DNA of 64,000 bases from an uncultured Christensenella sp. (lineage in GTDB: Bacteria; Bacillota; Clostridia; Christensenellales; Borkfalkiaceae): contig CAJUEV010000004.1 in the NCBI GenBank assembly GCA_910585785.1, positions 23,808 to 87,807 on the forward strand. Direction: 5' to 3'. The notes below the pieces were generated by a model, which worked only from the letters and a program-made list of their open reading frames with translations, searched no databases and was not told where the DNA came from. Shown here one piece after another: positions 7,610 through 16,576 of this stretch. The translations under genes were made by a program, and so were the position numbers. The stretch's first letter is position 1. Each line of letters opens with the position of its first letter.

Positions 7610-8260
7610 TTATCTACATAAAATCAATCTTTTAAGTTCAAAATAGGTGCTTGCAAAAACTTTTGCTCCCGCCGCTTCAAGCTCGTCTTTGCTGCGAAAT
7701 CCCCACAAAACCGATATGCAATCTACCCCTGCGTTAACCGAAGTAATCACGTCTGTTTCTCCGTCGCCGACAAAAACGCACTCGCTTACAATTAATCCGA
7801 ATCGTTTTATAACCGATAACGTCGACAAGGGGTCCGGCTTCAACGGACACTCTTCCGTTTGCCCTATTACAAAATCGAACGAATACTTTTTCAAATGTTT
7901 CTCAACGGCGTTTTCAGCCGCCTTCTGCGGTTTGTTGGTGACAATTGCCATTTTGATTCCGCGGTCTTTTAAATCGCGCAAAACCTCGTCTTCCCCTGCG
8001 TAAAGAGTCGTAAGCGAATTATCGCAATGGGGAAACCGCTCGGAAAAATCCGCATAAATTTTTTGAATTACTTCCCTATCGCAACCGGCTGCCGCGCGCT
8101 CAACCAAAAGTTTTGCGCCGTTGCCCACGTAACGCAAAGTTTGTTCGTGAGATATTTCGGGGACGGAAAACTTTTTAAGGCTTGCGTTAAGCACGCGCTG
8201 AATATCGCGCGACGTATCCAGAAGCGTTCCGTCCAAATCAAATAATACTGCTTTTTTCAT
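7610..8260 (-). CDS. gph: HAD-superfamily phosphatase, phosphoglycolate-phosphatase type
   Basis: A 216-aa HAD hydrolase of subfamily IA: the nucleophile and acid are D8 and D10 in FDLDGT, with a helical cap (about 15-85), VTNKP as motif II, a lysine in PLKPDP as motif III and GDGETD as motif IV. The closest pattern is phosphoglycolate phosphatase, which clears 2-phosphoglycolate from DNA repair; substrates in this family overlap, so the specificity is a family inference. The ATG overlaps the argS stop by one base (TAATG), so it is co-translated with argS. Confidence 0.82.
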   Translation of the reverse strand: MKKAVLFDLDGTLLDTSRDIQRVLNASLKKFSVPEISHEQTLRYVGNGAKLLVERAAAGCDREVIQKIYADFSERFPHCDNSLTTLYAGEDEVLRDLKDRGIKMAIVTNKPQKAAENAVEKHLKKYSFDFVIGQTEECPLKPDPLSTLSVIKRFGLIVSECVFVGDGETDVITSVNAGVDCISVLWGFRSKDELEAAGAKVFASTYFELKRLILCR

Positions 8261-9939
8261 TACATTTTTTCCGGTATGCCTATACCCAGCAGCGAAAGCG
8301 CGTTTTTCATCGTCTGTAAAGCGGCGCGCGTCAACGCAAGACGGAAATCTTTTGTTTCCCCCTCCGCCGTGATAATTTTGCAGTCAATATAAAATTTATT
8401 GAATTTCTGCGCCAAATCTACGGCATAACGCGCCACGACGGAAGGTTCGTATTTTTCGGCGGCTTCTTTTACCGCGTCGGGAAAAGTGGCAATAAGTTTA
8501 ACCACCTCCGACTCCTGCGCGTTGGGCAAATAATTTTCAGGCAACGTTTCTTTGACGCCGCTTTTAAGCAAAACAGAATTCGCGCGCGCGCACGTATACT
8601 GAACGTAAACGCTTGTTTCGCCCTCAAAACTTAAAACTTTGTCGTATGAAAACGTTATATCCTTAATTTTGTTGTTGTACAAAGCGCCGAAAATCACCGC
8701 GCCCACGCCGACGGTTGTGGCAATTTCACGCTTGTTTTCAAGGTCCTTGTTTTTCTCGTCTATTATCGCGTATGCCTTCTCCTCGCAGCGGGCAATTACG
8801 TCTTCAAGCCAGACTACTTTACCCTTTCGCGTGGACATTGCGCCGTCTTCAAGCGAAACCATACCGTAAGCGACGTGCACCATATCCTTCGCCCAGTCTT
8901 TACCCATAAGTTCAAGTACTTTAAAAAACTGCTTAAAATGAAGATTTTGCTGATAGGCAACCACGTACAAACACTTGTAAAAATCGTAAGTATTTTTACG
9001 GTAAACCGCCGCGGCAAGGTCGCGCGTGGCGTAAAGCGAAGCCCCGTCCGAACGCAGAATAAGGCAAGGCGGCATTCCGTACTCGTCCAAGTCTACAATT
9101 TGCGCGCCTTCGCTTTCTTTAAGCAGGTTTTTTGCCTTCAATTCGTCTATTACGGGCTGCATTTTGTCAGTATAAAAACGTTCGCCCGCATAACTGTCAA
9201 AGGTGATATTCAATTTTTCGTAAATGGTTTTTACGTATTCCAAAGTAAGCGATTTAAACCACTCGAAAAGTTCGTTCGCCTCTTTATCGCCGCTTTCAAT
9301 CAGTCTGAAATATTCGCGCGCTTCGCTCTCCATTTCGGCGGTGGCTTCGTTGTTGAAACGAACGTACAAATCGTTAATGGCATGTATTCCGCCCTTTTGC
9401 ACCTCGTCCTTATCGCCCCATTTTTTATAAGCGCAAATCAACTTTCCAAACTGGGTGCCGTAGTCGCCCAAGTGGTTTATTCCGACAACGTTGTAACCGA
9501 GATATTTAAATAATTTATACAGCGCGCCGCCTATAACCGTAGTAGACAAATGCCCGATATGAAAGGGCTTTGCCACGTTTACGGACGAATAATCTATGCA
9601 AATAGTTTTTCCTTTGCCTATCTGCGCCGAACCGTAATTTTCACCAGCCGACAAAACGTTTTTCAAAGTAGCCGCCGCAAGTCCGATTTTATTGATTTTG
9701 AAATTCAAATATCCGTTTACGGCGGAAACTTCGCTTATAACTCCGTCGCAGACAAACGAATTTTTAAGGTCCTCTGCTATTGCAACGGGGCTCTTTCTTA
9801 AAACTTTTGCAAACTTAAAGCAGGGCAACGCATAATCGCCCATTTCGGAATTGGGCGGCAACGCGATTGCAGTATAAATTTCTTCCGCGGAAACGTCCGC
9901 AACGTTCAGCCTTTCGGCAATATACTGTTTATAATCCAT
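8260..9939 (-). CDS. argS: Arginyl-tRNA synthetase
   Basis: Class Ia synthetase charging tRNA-Arg. From ATG 9939 the protein is 559 aa, the usual length: an N-terminal additional domain (1-100), HIGH at 127-130 (KPFHIGHL), the KMSKS-equivalent MSTRKGK, and the DALR anticodon-binding domain at the C-terminus. The frame is open to 10122, but those 61 extra residues have no family counterpart and run into the divergent ychF. AAAGGAAA lies 7 nt before ATG 9939, which fixes the start. It heads a two-gene operon with gph. Confidence 0.96.
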   Translation of the reverse strand: MDYKQYIAERLNVADVSAEEIYTAIALPPNSEMGDYALPCFKFAKVLRKSPVAIAEDLKNSFVCDGVISEVSAVNGYLNFKINKIGLAAATLKNVLSAGENYGSAQIGKGKTICIDYSSVNVAKPFHIGHLSTTVIGGALYKLFKYLGYNVVGINHLGDYGTQFGKLICAYKKWGDKDEVQKGGIHAINDLYVRFNNEATAEMESEAREYFRLIESGDKEANELFEWFKSLTLEYVKTIYEKLNITFDSYAGERFYTDKMQPVIDELKAKNLLKESEGAQIVDLDEYGMPPCLILRSDGASLYATRDLAAAVYRKNTYDFYKCLYVVAYQQNLHFKQFFKVLELMGKDWAKDMVHVAYGMVSLEDGAMSTRKGKVVWLEDVIARCEEKAYAIIDEKNKDLENKREIATTVGVGAVIFGALYNNKIKDITFSYDKVLSFEGETSVYVQYTCARANSVLLKSGVKETLPENYLPNAQESEVVKLIATFPDAVKEAAEKYEPSVVARYAVDLAQKFNKFYIDCKIITAEGETKDFRLALTRAALQTMKNALSLLGIGIPEKM

Positions 9940-9961
9940 TTTTTTATTTCCTTTGGAAATA

Positions 9962-9990
9962 ATTTTATCATAACGGCTAAATTTTGGCAA
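9962..9990 (-). promoter_or_regulatory. Promoter of argS-gph
   Basis: Minus-strand TTGCCA (9990-9985), 17-nt spacer, TAAAAT (9967-9962) with TGA in the extended -10 position. Confidence 0.7.
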
Positions 9991-10009
9991 CTTTACCGCC
10001 CTATTCGTT

Positions 10010-10037
10010 TTGATTTTTTTACGCCATATATTATAAT
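10010..10037 (+). promoter_or_regulatory. Promoter of ychF
   Basis: TTGATT (10010-10015), 16-nt spacer, TATAAT (10032-10037), divergent from the argS promoter. Confidence 0.65.
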
Positions 10038-10069
10038 TTAGTCTGTAAATCTTAATCGGAAGGTCAATT

Positions 10070-11170
10070 ATGAAATTAGGTGTTGTCGGCTTACCAAACG
10101 TAGGCAAATCGACTTTATTCAACGCTATAACGCACGCAGGCGCGGAAGCCGCAAATTACCCGTTTTGCACGATAGAACCCAACGTAGGCGTGGTTGCCGT
10201 GCCCGACGAAAGGCTGGACAAACTTGCGGCGCTGTATTCAAGCAAAAAAGTTACCCCCGCCATTGTGGAATTTGTGGACATTGCGGGACTTGTCAAAGGC
10301 GCTTCCCGCGGGGAAGGTTTGGGAAACAAATTTTTGTCGCACGTGCGTGAATGCGACGCCATTGTACACGTTGTGCGTTGCTTTGAGGACGAAAATATTA
10401 CGCACGTAAATAATAAAATAGACCCTGTTGCCGACATACAGACTATTACGCTTGAACTTATTCTTTCGGACATCGAGGCGGTGCAAAAACGTGCGGACAG
10501 AATACGCAGCGCGGCGCGCGGCGGCGCAAATAAGGAAGCCGCGGCAGAATACGCTTTTTTGGAGAAGTTGGAAAAGTTTTTAAGCGAAGAAAAGCCTGCG
10601 CGCCTTTTCAAATGTACGGACGAAGAAAAACCGCTTTTGGAAAACTTGTTTTTACTGACGGACAAGCCCGTTATTTACGCGGCTAACATTTCCGAATTTG
10701 ATATGGGCAAGTCCGAAGACGAAATTCCGTTGGTTGTTAAGGTAAAAGAATACGCAAAGACCGAAGGCAGCGAAGTTTTGGTTATATGCGCAAAGACGGA
10801 AGAAGAACTTTCGCAAATGGAGCCTGACGAAAGCGCAATATTTTTGCAGGAACTCGGACTTGAAGAAAGCGGACTTAACAGATTAATTAAAAAAAGTTAC
10901 GCTTTATTGGGGCTAATCTCTTACCTCACCGCAGGCGAGAAGGAAACTCGCGCCTGGACTATCGTAAAAGGCACCAAGGCACCGCAAGCGGCCGGCAAAA
11001 TTCACACCGACTTTGAAAAAGGATTTATCCGCGCCGAAGTCGTAGAATGGGAAACTTTGCTTGATTGCGGCGGGCTTGTAGGCGCGCGTGAAAAGGGCAA
11101 AGTCCGCTCGGAGGGTAAAGAATACGTTATTAAGGACGGCGACGTGGTACTTTTCCGCTTCAACGTTTAA
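10070..11170 (+). CDS. ychF: Redox-regulated ATPase/GTPase YchF (Obg family)
   Basis: A 366-aa Obg-family P-loop protein: G1 GLPNVGKST (residues 7-15), G3 DIAGLVKGAS, a coiled-coil insertion (about 130-170), and a C-terminal TGS domain starting near the LGLISYLTAG segment and ending VLFRFNV. YchF/Ola1 binds ribosomes, prefers ATP, and affects translation and the oxidative-stress response. GGAAGG gives a Shine-Dalgarno. The alpha/beta hydrolase gene follows 24 nt later and may be co-transcribed. Confidence 0.95.
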   Translation: MKLGVVGLPNVGKSTLFNAITHAGAEAANYPFCTIEPNVGVVAVPDERLDKLAALYSSKKVTPAIVEFVDIAGLVKGASRGEGLGNKFLSHVRECDAIVHVVRCFEDENITHVNNKIDPVADIQTITLELILSDIEAVQKRADRIRSAARGGANKEAAAEYAFLEKLEKFLSEEKPARLFKCTDEEKPLLENLFLLTDKPVIYAANISEFDMGKSEDEIPLVVKVKEYAKTEGSEVLVICAKTEEELSQMEPDESAIFLQELGLEESGLNRLIKKSYALLGLISYLTAGEKETRAWTIVKGTKAPQAAGKIHTDFEKGFIRAEVVEWETLLDCGGLVGAREKGKVRSEGKEYVIKDGDVVLFRFNV

Positions 11171-11194
11171 AATTTATTTATAAGAGGGTTTTAT

Positions 11195-12250
11195 ATGACT
11201 AAAAAGAAAAAGATAATTGCAGGAGTTGCAATTGCGCTTGCGGCTTTTATCGCTTTGACGCTTATCGTTACTTTGACGGTTTGTAAAATTTTACTTAACG
11301 ATATGTTCGGCAGAGTCGACGCGGACGACTACTCCGTAAGCACGGTGTTTTCTGCCGACGAAACGGGGATAGAAAAACGCGAAATTGAATTTAAAAGCGG
11401 CAAAAACACTTTGCGCGGGCATCTTTGGGGTGATAAAAGCAGCAAAAAACTTGCGGTAATTTCCCACGGAATAGGCGCGCACTCCAACGACTACTACTCG
11501 GAAATGATGTTTTTTGTTGAAAACGGCTTTCGCGTACTAACTTACGATTGCACGGGAACAGCCCGCAGCGACGGGAAAGGCACTACGGGGCTTTCGCAAT
11601 CTCCTGTCGATTTACATAACGCGCTTTTGTTTGTTGAAAAGGACAGCGAAGTTAAAGATTTACCTATTTATCTTTTCGGACACAGCTGGGGCGGGCACGC
11701 TGTAACCGCCGTACTCAACTTCGAACACAAAAATATTAAAGCGGTTGCGTCCATTGCCGGATACGATTCAAACGCCGGCATTATGAAAGAATGGATGATA
11801 AACACTATGGGGCTTGGAAATTTTGCGCACGTACTTTTCCCCTTCGCCTCCTTCTGGGCGAGAATAGACTCGCACGGGGCGTACGGCTTTACCGGCGTAA
11901 AAGGCATAAATAAATCTAATTTGCCCGTACTTGCCGTTCAGGGCGGAAAAGACGATACCGTTTGGATTGACAGTATTTACAACCACCGCGAAGAAATCAC
12001 AAACGAGAAATTTGAATACTATTTTATTGAAAACGGCGAACACAGCGGAATTTTAAATCCCGACGATGAAAGCGTAGTTGCTTACAGAAAACAAAAAAAC
12101 GACGCTTACAACGCTTTGTACGAAAAGTATAACGGCAATATTCCGCAAGACGAAGAAAAAGATTTTTTTAAATCTATCGACAAGCATAAATACAACGACG
12201 TAAACCACGAAACAATGGGTAAAGTACTTGAATTTTATTCCAAAGCTTAA
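11195..12250 (+). CDS. Membrane-anchored alpha/beta hydrolase
   Basis: A 351-aa protein with one N-terminal transmembrane anchor (about residues 6-31, after four Lys), then an alpha/beta hydrolase fold: HG oxyanion strand at 91-92, nucleophile S164 in GHSWGG, a probable catalytic Asp in QGGKDDT and His in NGEHSG. Similar serine hydrolases with an anchor are annotated as extracytoplasmic esterases or peptidases. The substrate cannot be read from sequence. AGAGGG precedes the ATG. It follows ychF closely and ends at a strong bidirectional terminator. Confidence 0.85.
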   Translation: MTKKKKIIAGVAIALAAFIALTLIVTLTVCKILLNDMFGRVDADDYSVSTVFSADETGIEKREIEFKSGKNTLRGHLWGDKSSKKLAVISHGIGAHSNDYYSEMMFFVENGFRVLTYDCTGTARSDGKGTTGLSQSPVDLHNALLFVEKDSEVKDLPIYLFGHSWGGHAVTAVLNFEHKNIKAVASIAGYDSNAGIMKEWMINTMGLGNFAHVLFPFASFWARIDSHGAYGFTGVKGINKSNLPVLAVQGGKDDTVWIDSIYNHREEITNEKFEYYFIENGEHSGILNPDDESVVAYRKQKNDAYNALYEKYNGNIPQDEEKDFFKSIDKHKYNDVNHETMGKVLEFYSKA

Positions 12251-12263
12251 CACGGTTTTTATA

Positions 12264-12308
12264 AAAAGCGCCGTGCGGTTAGTTATCCGCACGGCGCTTT
12301 TGTTTTTC
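12264..12308. terminator. Strong bidirectional terminator
   Basis: A 15-bp perfect stem (12264-12278/12287-12301) with GC core GCGCCGTGCGG, flanked by A-rich and T-rich tracts, between convergent genes. Confidence 0.9.
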
Positions 12309-12312
12309 TATT

Positions 12313-12837
12313 TTATTTTTGTTTTGACAAAATTTCAAGCCTCAACTCGTCTTCGGAATCAACCGAAATAAAATCGATATCTTCTTTAAGCACGTAACCT
12401 ATACCCATATTCTGTCCACCGCCGTTTATTAGCGAAACGGTGACAACGTTTTCGGCAGCGTCAAGCACAAACCCGCTCATTCCGCTGTCCCTGTACGTTT
12501 CTATTCTGCAAATTTTTCTGTTTTTACGTACGTATTGCAAAACCGTATCCAGCGAATCCTTGCCGTCGGCATTCATATCTTTATGATAAAAATTATAAAA
12601 CGGCATAAGTTTTTGCAACGCTTTTATGCAGGGGGTTTCCTGCCTTATCATTGTTATATCTTCCGTTTCTCTGCACTGAAAACCGTCCCACCTTCCGTCG
12701 GGTGAAACGCATTCCAATATGTAAAAATCGTCGTCGCAATCATAAACAAAGCCGACGGTAAACGAATCGGCGCCGCTTGTAGTATAAACTTCGCAAAGCG
12801 ACTTTTCGTTTTTTATTTTCTTTAAAACGTTTATCAT
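12313..12837 (-). CDS. Hypothetical protein with two similar beta-rich halves
   Basis: A 174-aa soluble acidic protein that I do not recognise. Residues 12-65 and 108-165 show the same strand pattern: a charged start, then GFVYD/GFVLD, an alternating hydrophobic stretch, a glycine turn (SPDGRWDG/NGGGQNMG), and an aspartate followed by I/T/F (EDITMI/EDIDFIS). This suggests an internal duplication of a small beta-barrel (SH3/Sm-like), linked by a helical KALQKLMPFY region. It is monocistronic between two terminators. A function is not proposed. Confidence 0.75.
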   Translation of the reverse strand: MINVLKKIKNEKSLCEVYTTSGADSFTVGFVYDCDDDFYILECVSPDGRWDGFQCRETEDITMIRQETPCIKALQKLMPFYNFYHKDMNADGKDSLDTVLQYVRKNRKICRIETYRDSGMSGFVLDAAENVVTVSLINGGGQNMGIGYVLKEDIDFISVDSEDELRLEILSKQK

Positions 12838-12912
12838 AAAAACAAGCCTTCTTTCAAAAAGTATTTATATTATAACGCTTAGCCGCGTATTGTCAAGCCG
12901 ATTTCAAAGCAT

Positions 12913-12947
12913 AAAAATCCTGTCGGACAAATTTGTCCGACAGGATT
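12913..12947 (-). terminator. Terminator of gap
   Basis: A perfect 32-nt palindrome (12916-12947; left arm begins AATCCTGTCGG) followed on the minus strand by TTTATG. Unusually symmetrical and loop-poor. Confidence 0.8.
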
Positions 12948-12965
12948 GCTTAAAATTATAATTAA

Positions 12966-13985
12966 TTATTTTTTAAGTTCCGCAAAGTACTTGATTGTTC
13001 TTACCATCTGAGAAGTGTAAGAATTTTCGTTATCGTACCAGCTTACTACTTTTACAAGAGTCGTGCCGTCGCCGAGGGGCATACATTTAGTCTGCGTAGC
13101 GTCAAACAACGAACCATAGTTCATACCTACAACGTCGGAAGAAACGATTTCTTCTTCGGTATAGCCGTAGGAAGCGGAAGCAGCGGCTTTCATTGCGCCG
13201 TTAACAGCCTTAGCGTCGATTTCGCCTTCGCAAACAGCGATAAGCTGGGTAAGCGAACCGGTGGGAACGGGTACGCGCTGTGCGCAGCCGTCAAGCACGC
13301 CGTTCAATTCGGGAATAACAAGACCGATAGCCTTTGCAGCACCCGTAGAGTTGGGAACGATGTTTACGGCAGCCGCTCTCGCCCTTCTCAAATCGCCCTT
13401 GCGGTGAGGACCGTCAAGAACCATCTGGTCGCCGGTGTATGCGTGAATGGTCGTCATATAACCTTTTCTGATTTTGCAGAGTTTGTTAAGCGTATCTGCC
13501 ATAGGAGCAAGGCAGTTGGTGGTGCAGCTTGCCGCGGAAATAACCGTGTCGCTTGCTTTCAGAGTTTTTTCGTTTACGCTGAAAACAACCGTGGGCAAGT
13601 CGTTACCTGCGGGAGCGGAAATAACGCACTTCTTTGCGCCCGCTTTAATATGTGCGGAAGCCTTTTCTTTCGAGCAATAGAAACCCGTGCATTCCAAAAC
13701 GACGTCAACGTCCAATTCCTTCCAAGGAAGATTGATTGCGTCCTTTTCGGCATAAATCTTAATGGTTTTGCCGTTTACCGTAATGGAATCTTCACCCGCA
13801 ACAACGGATTCGCAGTACTTGTATCTGCCCTGAGCAGAGTCGTACTTCAAAAGATGAGCAAGCATTTTAGGGCTTGTCAGGTCGTTGATAGCGACTACTT
13901 CATATCCCTCTGCATCGAACATCTGTCTGAACGCGAGACGACCTATACGGCCGAAACCGTTGATTGCAACTTTTACATTTGCCAT
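12966..13985 (-). CDS. gap: Glyceraldehyde-3-phosphate dehydrogenase
   Basis: A 339-aa type I GAPDH: Rossmann motif NGFGRIGR (9-16), D35 favouring NAD, catalytic C154 in SCTTNC, base H181, and the phosphate-site segment TGAAKAIG. Glycolytic oxidation of glyceraldehyde-3-phosphate to 1,3-bisphosphoglycerate. CGGAGG lies 9 nt before the ATG. It is monocistronic, divergent from fba (class II aldolase), so two neighbouring steps of glycolysis sit side by side with separate strong promoters. Confidence 0.97.
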   Translation of the reverse strand: MANVKVAINGFGRIGRLAFRQMFDAEGYEVVAINDLTSPKMLAHLLKYDSAQGRYKYCESVVAGEDSITVNGKTIKIYAEKDAINLPWKELDVDVVLECTGFYCSKEKASAHIKAGAKKCVISAPAGNDLPTVVFSVNEKTLKASDTVISAASCTTNCLAPMADTLNKLCKIRKGYMTTIHAYTGDQMVLDGPHRKGDLRRARAAAVNIVPNSTGAAKAIGLVIPELNGVLDGCAQRVPVPTGSLTQLIAVCEGEIDAKAVNGAMKAAASASYGYTEEEIVSSDVVGMNYGSLFDATQTKCMPLGDGTTLVKVVSWYDNENSYTSQMVRTIKYFAELKK

Positions 13986-14047
13986 AAAAATAAATTCCTC
14001 CGAATTTTTTTTGAATTTGTAATTTTAGTTTACCTAAAATCAAAATA

Positions 14048-14076
14048 ATTATATCAAATAACTTTTTTTAAGTCAA
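14048..14076 (-). promoter_or_regulatory. Strong promoter of gap
   Basis: Minus-strand TTGACT (14076-14071), 17-nt spacer, TATAAT (14053-14048) with TGA upstream. The leader is about 56 nt. Confidence 0.8.
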
Positions 14077-14146
14077 CAATTTTAACAGATATTTCCTTTC
14101 CCTGCAAAATTCATTAATTTTGCGAAGATAAATTTTGTAAAACAAC

Positions 14147-14175
14147 TTGAAATTTTTAGCGCTATGAATTATAAT
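14147..14175 (+). promoter_or_regulatory. Strong promoter of fba
   Basis: TTGAAA (14147-14152), 17-nt spacer, TATAAT (14170-14175). Confidence 0.8.
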
Positions 14176-14229
14176 TAATAAGGTATTTTTTATACTTAAA
14201 TAATTAAAATTAACGTTTCGGAGGTTTTT

Positions 14230-15102
14230 ATGGCAAACAAGTTAGTGTCCGCAAAGGAAATGCTTGAAAAAGCAAGGGACGGCAAATACGCCGTAGGGCA
14301 GTTCAACATAAACAATCTTGAATGGACAAAATCCATTCTTTTGACTGCGGAGGAACTTAAATCCCCCGTTATACTCGGCGTTTCGGAAGGCGCGGGCAAA
14401 TATATGACGGGTGTTAAAACGGTTGCCGCAATGGTTTCCGCAATGCTTGAAGAACTTAACATAACCGTTCCCGTGGCGCTGCATCTTGACCACGGCACAT
14501 ACGAAGGCTGCTACAAGTGCATTGAAGCGGGCTTCTCCTCCATTATGTTTGACGGCTCGCACTTCCCTATTGCCGAAAACGTAGAAAAAACCAAAGAACT
14601 TGTTGCGGTTTGCAAGAAAAAGGGTTTAAGCCTTGAAGCCGAAGTCGGCGCAATTGGCGGCGAAGAAGACGGCGTTATAGGCAAAGGCGAGTGCGCCGAC
14701 CCCGACGAGTGCAAAAAGATAGCCGATTTAGGCGTTACTATGCTTGCCGCGGGAATAGGCAATATTCACGGCAAATACCCCGCAGACTGGGCTGGACTCA
14801 GTTTTGAAACTTTGGCTGCGGTTAAAGACAAAGTCGGCAAGATGCCCCTTGTTCTTCACGGCGGCACCGGAATCCCCACAGATATGATTAAAAAGGCAAT
14901 TTCCCTCGGCGTGGCTAAAATAAACGTAAACACCGAATGCCAGCTTGCTTTTCAGGAAGCGACAAGAAAGTACATTGAAGAAGGCAAGGACCTTGTAGGC
15001 AAGGGCTTTGACCCCCGCAAACTGCTTGCGCCCGGCTGCGAGGCAATTAAAGCGACCGTACGTGAAAAGATGGAAATTTTCGGAAGCATAGGCAAAGCTT
15101 AA
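14230..15102 (+). CDS. fba: Class II fructose-bisphosphate aldolase
   Basis: A 290-aa zinc-dependent aldolase that cleaves fructose-1,6-bisphosphate into DHAP and glyceraldehyde-3-phosphate. Visible: HLDHG with catalytic D87 and zinc ligand H88, the second ligand glutamate in LEAEVGAIGG, NIHGKYP, and LHGGTGIP for the phosphate. The short length and the KINVNTE phosphate loop match the Bacillus/Clostridium FbaA type. GGAGG precedes ATG by 6 nt. Own promoter, own terminator (15222-15245). Confidence 0.96.
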   Translation: MANKLVSAKEMLEKARDGKYAVGQFNINNLEWTKSILLTAEELKSPVILGVSEGAGKYMTGVKTVAAMVSAMLEELNITVPVALHLDHGTYEGCYKCIEAGFSSIMFDGSHFPIAENVEKTKELVAVCKKKGLSLEAEVGAIGGEEDGVIGKGECADPDECKKIADLGVTMLAAGIGNIHGKYPADWAGLSFETLAAVKDKVGKMPLVLHGGTGIPTDMIKKAISLGVAKINVNTECQLAFQEATRKYIEEGKDLVGKGFDPRKLLAPGCEAIKATVREKMEIFGSIGKA

Positions 15103-15161
15103 AATAAAGTTAAACTTTGTTACCAAAGACAAAATTATAAAATACAAAAGAAAAAATCCTC

Positions 15162-15245
15162 CGTTTTACCATAGTTCCCACAAGGGATTATGGTAAAACG
15201 CGAACAAGATAGAATTTGCGTGGCGTAGAGCTACGCCTTTTTGCT
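15162..15245. terminator. Two hairpins behind fba
   Basis: CGTTTTACCATA (15162-15173) pairs with TATGGTAAAACG (15189-15200); on the minus strand it is followed by a T-rich run, so it can terminate leftward transcription. GGCGTAG/CTACGCC (15222-15228/15231-15237) with TTTTT is a plus-strand terminator, probably that of fba. Confidence 0.7.
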
Positions 15246-15450
15246 TGTATTTTTTTATTTGTGGTCAATTTTCTCGAACGGCGCAAGGTACCGTTCTCCG
15301 TCATCGTTCGCGCGGTATAATGCGCTCACTCATCTCGCAACGCCAAACAGCGCACCGTGTTTTTGAATAAAACAATGCTTGTCCCGCAGGACGAACTAAA
15401 CAATGCAATAAGTATAGTACTATACTTACCGCTTAATTTTTGCGTTAAAT
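15246..15450. other. Gene-free gap with possible coding remnant and a palindrome
   Basis: No full gene is visible between fba and the lipoprotein gene. On the minus strand 15329-15255 reads a 24-codon frame ending YLAPFEKIDHK, which looks like a natural protein end but has an in-frame TGA just before it. The hairpin GAACGG/CCGTTC lies at about 15275-15296. A 20-nt palindrome (15409-15428) has the core AAGTATAGTACTATACTT, related to the repeat at 20451 and 62966. Confidence 0.4.
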
Positions 15451-15501
15451 GTGGCTATAATGATTGTACGATAAACAGTAATTTAGAGGAATTAAATTAT
15501 T

Positions 15502-15966
15502 ATGAAAAAAATATTGATTTTTATCGTAGCGACAATAATACTAATTTTAAGTAGTGTACTATGTGCTTGCACTAACACCGATGTGAACATTGAAAATACG
15601 AATTGGAAACTACAAGTAGCTATACGAGCAAATATTGAAAATCAGGAAAGTGAAGTTATTGCCCGAAATGAATTTTGGATAGTGGAAGATACAAACATTC
15701 CAGTTGTTGACATTATTCTTGTTGCAAAAGACGGAATAATCACTATAATGGATAGCACAGATACAAATAAATCATTTAGCGGTACTTATAAAAAGGTTGA
15801 TGTGATAGACATAGAAACAATAGTATATCAAGTTACCATTAGCGAATTATCGGGAAACGCAAATGTTTCGACAACAAAATATAACGACGGGAGCAAAACT
15901 AAAACTCTGATTTTTACATTATTGAAAAATGATATTCAATATACATTGAATTTTATATCAAATTAA
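15502..15966 (+). CDS. Small lipoprotein, unknown function
   Basis: A 154-aa protein with a Lys-Lys start, a hydrophobic signal (5-20) and a lipobox ending at C23 (VLCAC), so it should be lipidated and anchored outside the membrane. The mature part is beta-rich (NTNWKLQVA, KSFSGTYKK, ITIMDSTDT) like small lipocalin-type or META-like lipoproteins, but I cannot name a family. GAGGAAT gives a Shine-Dalgarno; TATAAT at 15456 may be its -10. The codon usage is more AT-rich than in neighbouring housekeeping genes, which suggests accessory origin. A second, unrelated small lipoprotein follows. Confidence 0.75.
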   Translation: MKKILIFIVATIILILSSVLCACTNTDVNIENTNWKLQVAIRANIENQESEVIARNEFWIVEDTNIPVVDIILVAKDGIITIMDSTDTNKSFSGTYKKVDVIDIETIVYQVTISELSGNANVSTTKYNDGSKTKTLIFTLLKNDIQYTLNFISN

Positions 15967-16033
15967 CATAAATATGATAATTAAGCTAATAGAGTTGTAA
16001 ATTTCAATTTTTATTTGTAAATTATATATTGTT

Positions 16034-16070
16034 AAAAGCTCTCGAACAAATTGTTTGAGAGCTTTTGTTC
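16034..16070 (+). terminator. Terminator of lipoprotein gene
   Basis: A stem of about 16 bp (16034-16066, arms AAAAGCTCTCGAACAA and its near-complement) followed by TGTTCTC; T-rich 3' arm. Confidence 0.75.
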
Positions 16071-16158
16071 TCGCTTAAAAGTGCAACTTATTCTCAATTG
16101 AAAGCACGTTTTTTTAGCGGGGGATTAATTTTGCGCTTTTGCACATACTGTTTTGGCT

Positions 16159-16572
16159 ATGAAGTTGAAAACGATTTTAATTTTTCCCATTCTCACTTTA
16201 ATACTGCTGCTTTTCCCCGCGTGCGACGCTGCGGTGAACGGTTCTGTAAAGTCGCTGACTCATCCCTATATAGGCGAATACGAATGCGTTGAAGGTAAAT
16301 TAGGCGAAGCAGACTTGCTGGAAAAGTACGATTACATCAAATTTAATATACTTGACGACAAAACTTTTGAAATGATTTATAAACAGAAAGACGGTCCCCG
16401 CCAATCGCTTGAAGGCAACTACTCGGTGAATGAGGAAACGCGCGAAATTACGGGCGAAATTGGAATATTCGGATACAAATTCAGAGAAAACATTAAAATT
16501 GAAAAAGGCAAGTTTACAATAACTAAAAATATAATGGGCAAACCGCTTATTATCAAATTCAAAATGAAGTGA
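16159..16572 (+). CDS. Small lipoprotein, lipocalin-like pattern
   Basis: A 137-aa protein with a signal peptide (KLKTILIFPILTLILLL) and a lipobox-like LFPAC with C22. The mature domain has the alternating strands and turn residues of small lipocalin-like lipoproteins (IGEYECVEG, KTFEMIYKQ, GNYSVNEE, ENIKIEKGKFTI). No Shine-Dalgarno is visible before ATG 16159 or the in-frame TTG 16153. Unknown function. It ends at a bidirectional terminator shared with the PAP2 operon. Confidence 0.7.
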   Translation: MKLKTILIFPILTLILLLFPACDAAVNGSVKSLTHPYIGEYECVEGKLGEADLLEKYDYIKFNILDDKTFEMIYKQKDGPRQSLEGNYSVNEETREITGEIGIFGYKFRENIKIEKGKFTITKNIMGKPLIIKFKMK

Positions 16573-16576
16573 AAGT

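Noticed and set aside
9940..10122. 61-codon N-terminal extension of argS
   Set aside because: It overlaps ychF and both divergent promoters and has no family counterpart.
15357..15554. 65-codon frame before the first lipoprotein
   Set aside because: It overlaps the lipoprotein signal sequence and the leader palindrome; no ribosome site.
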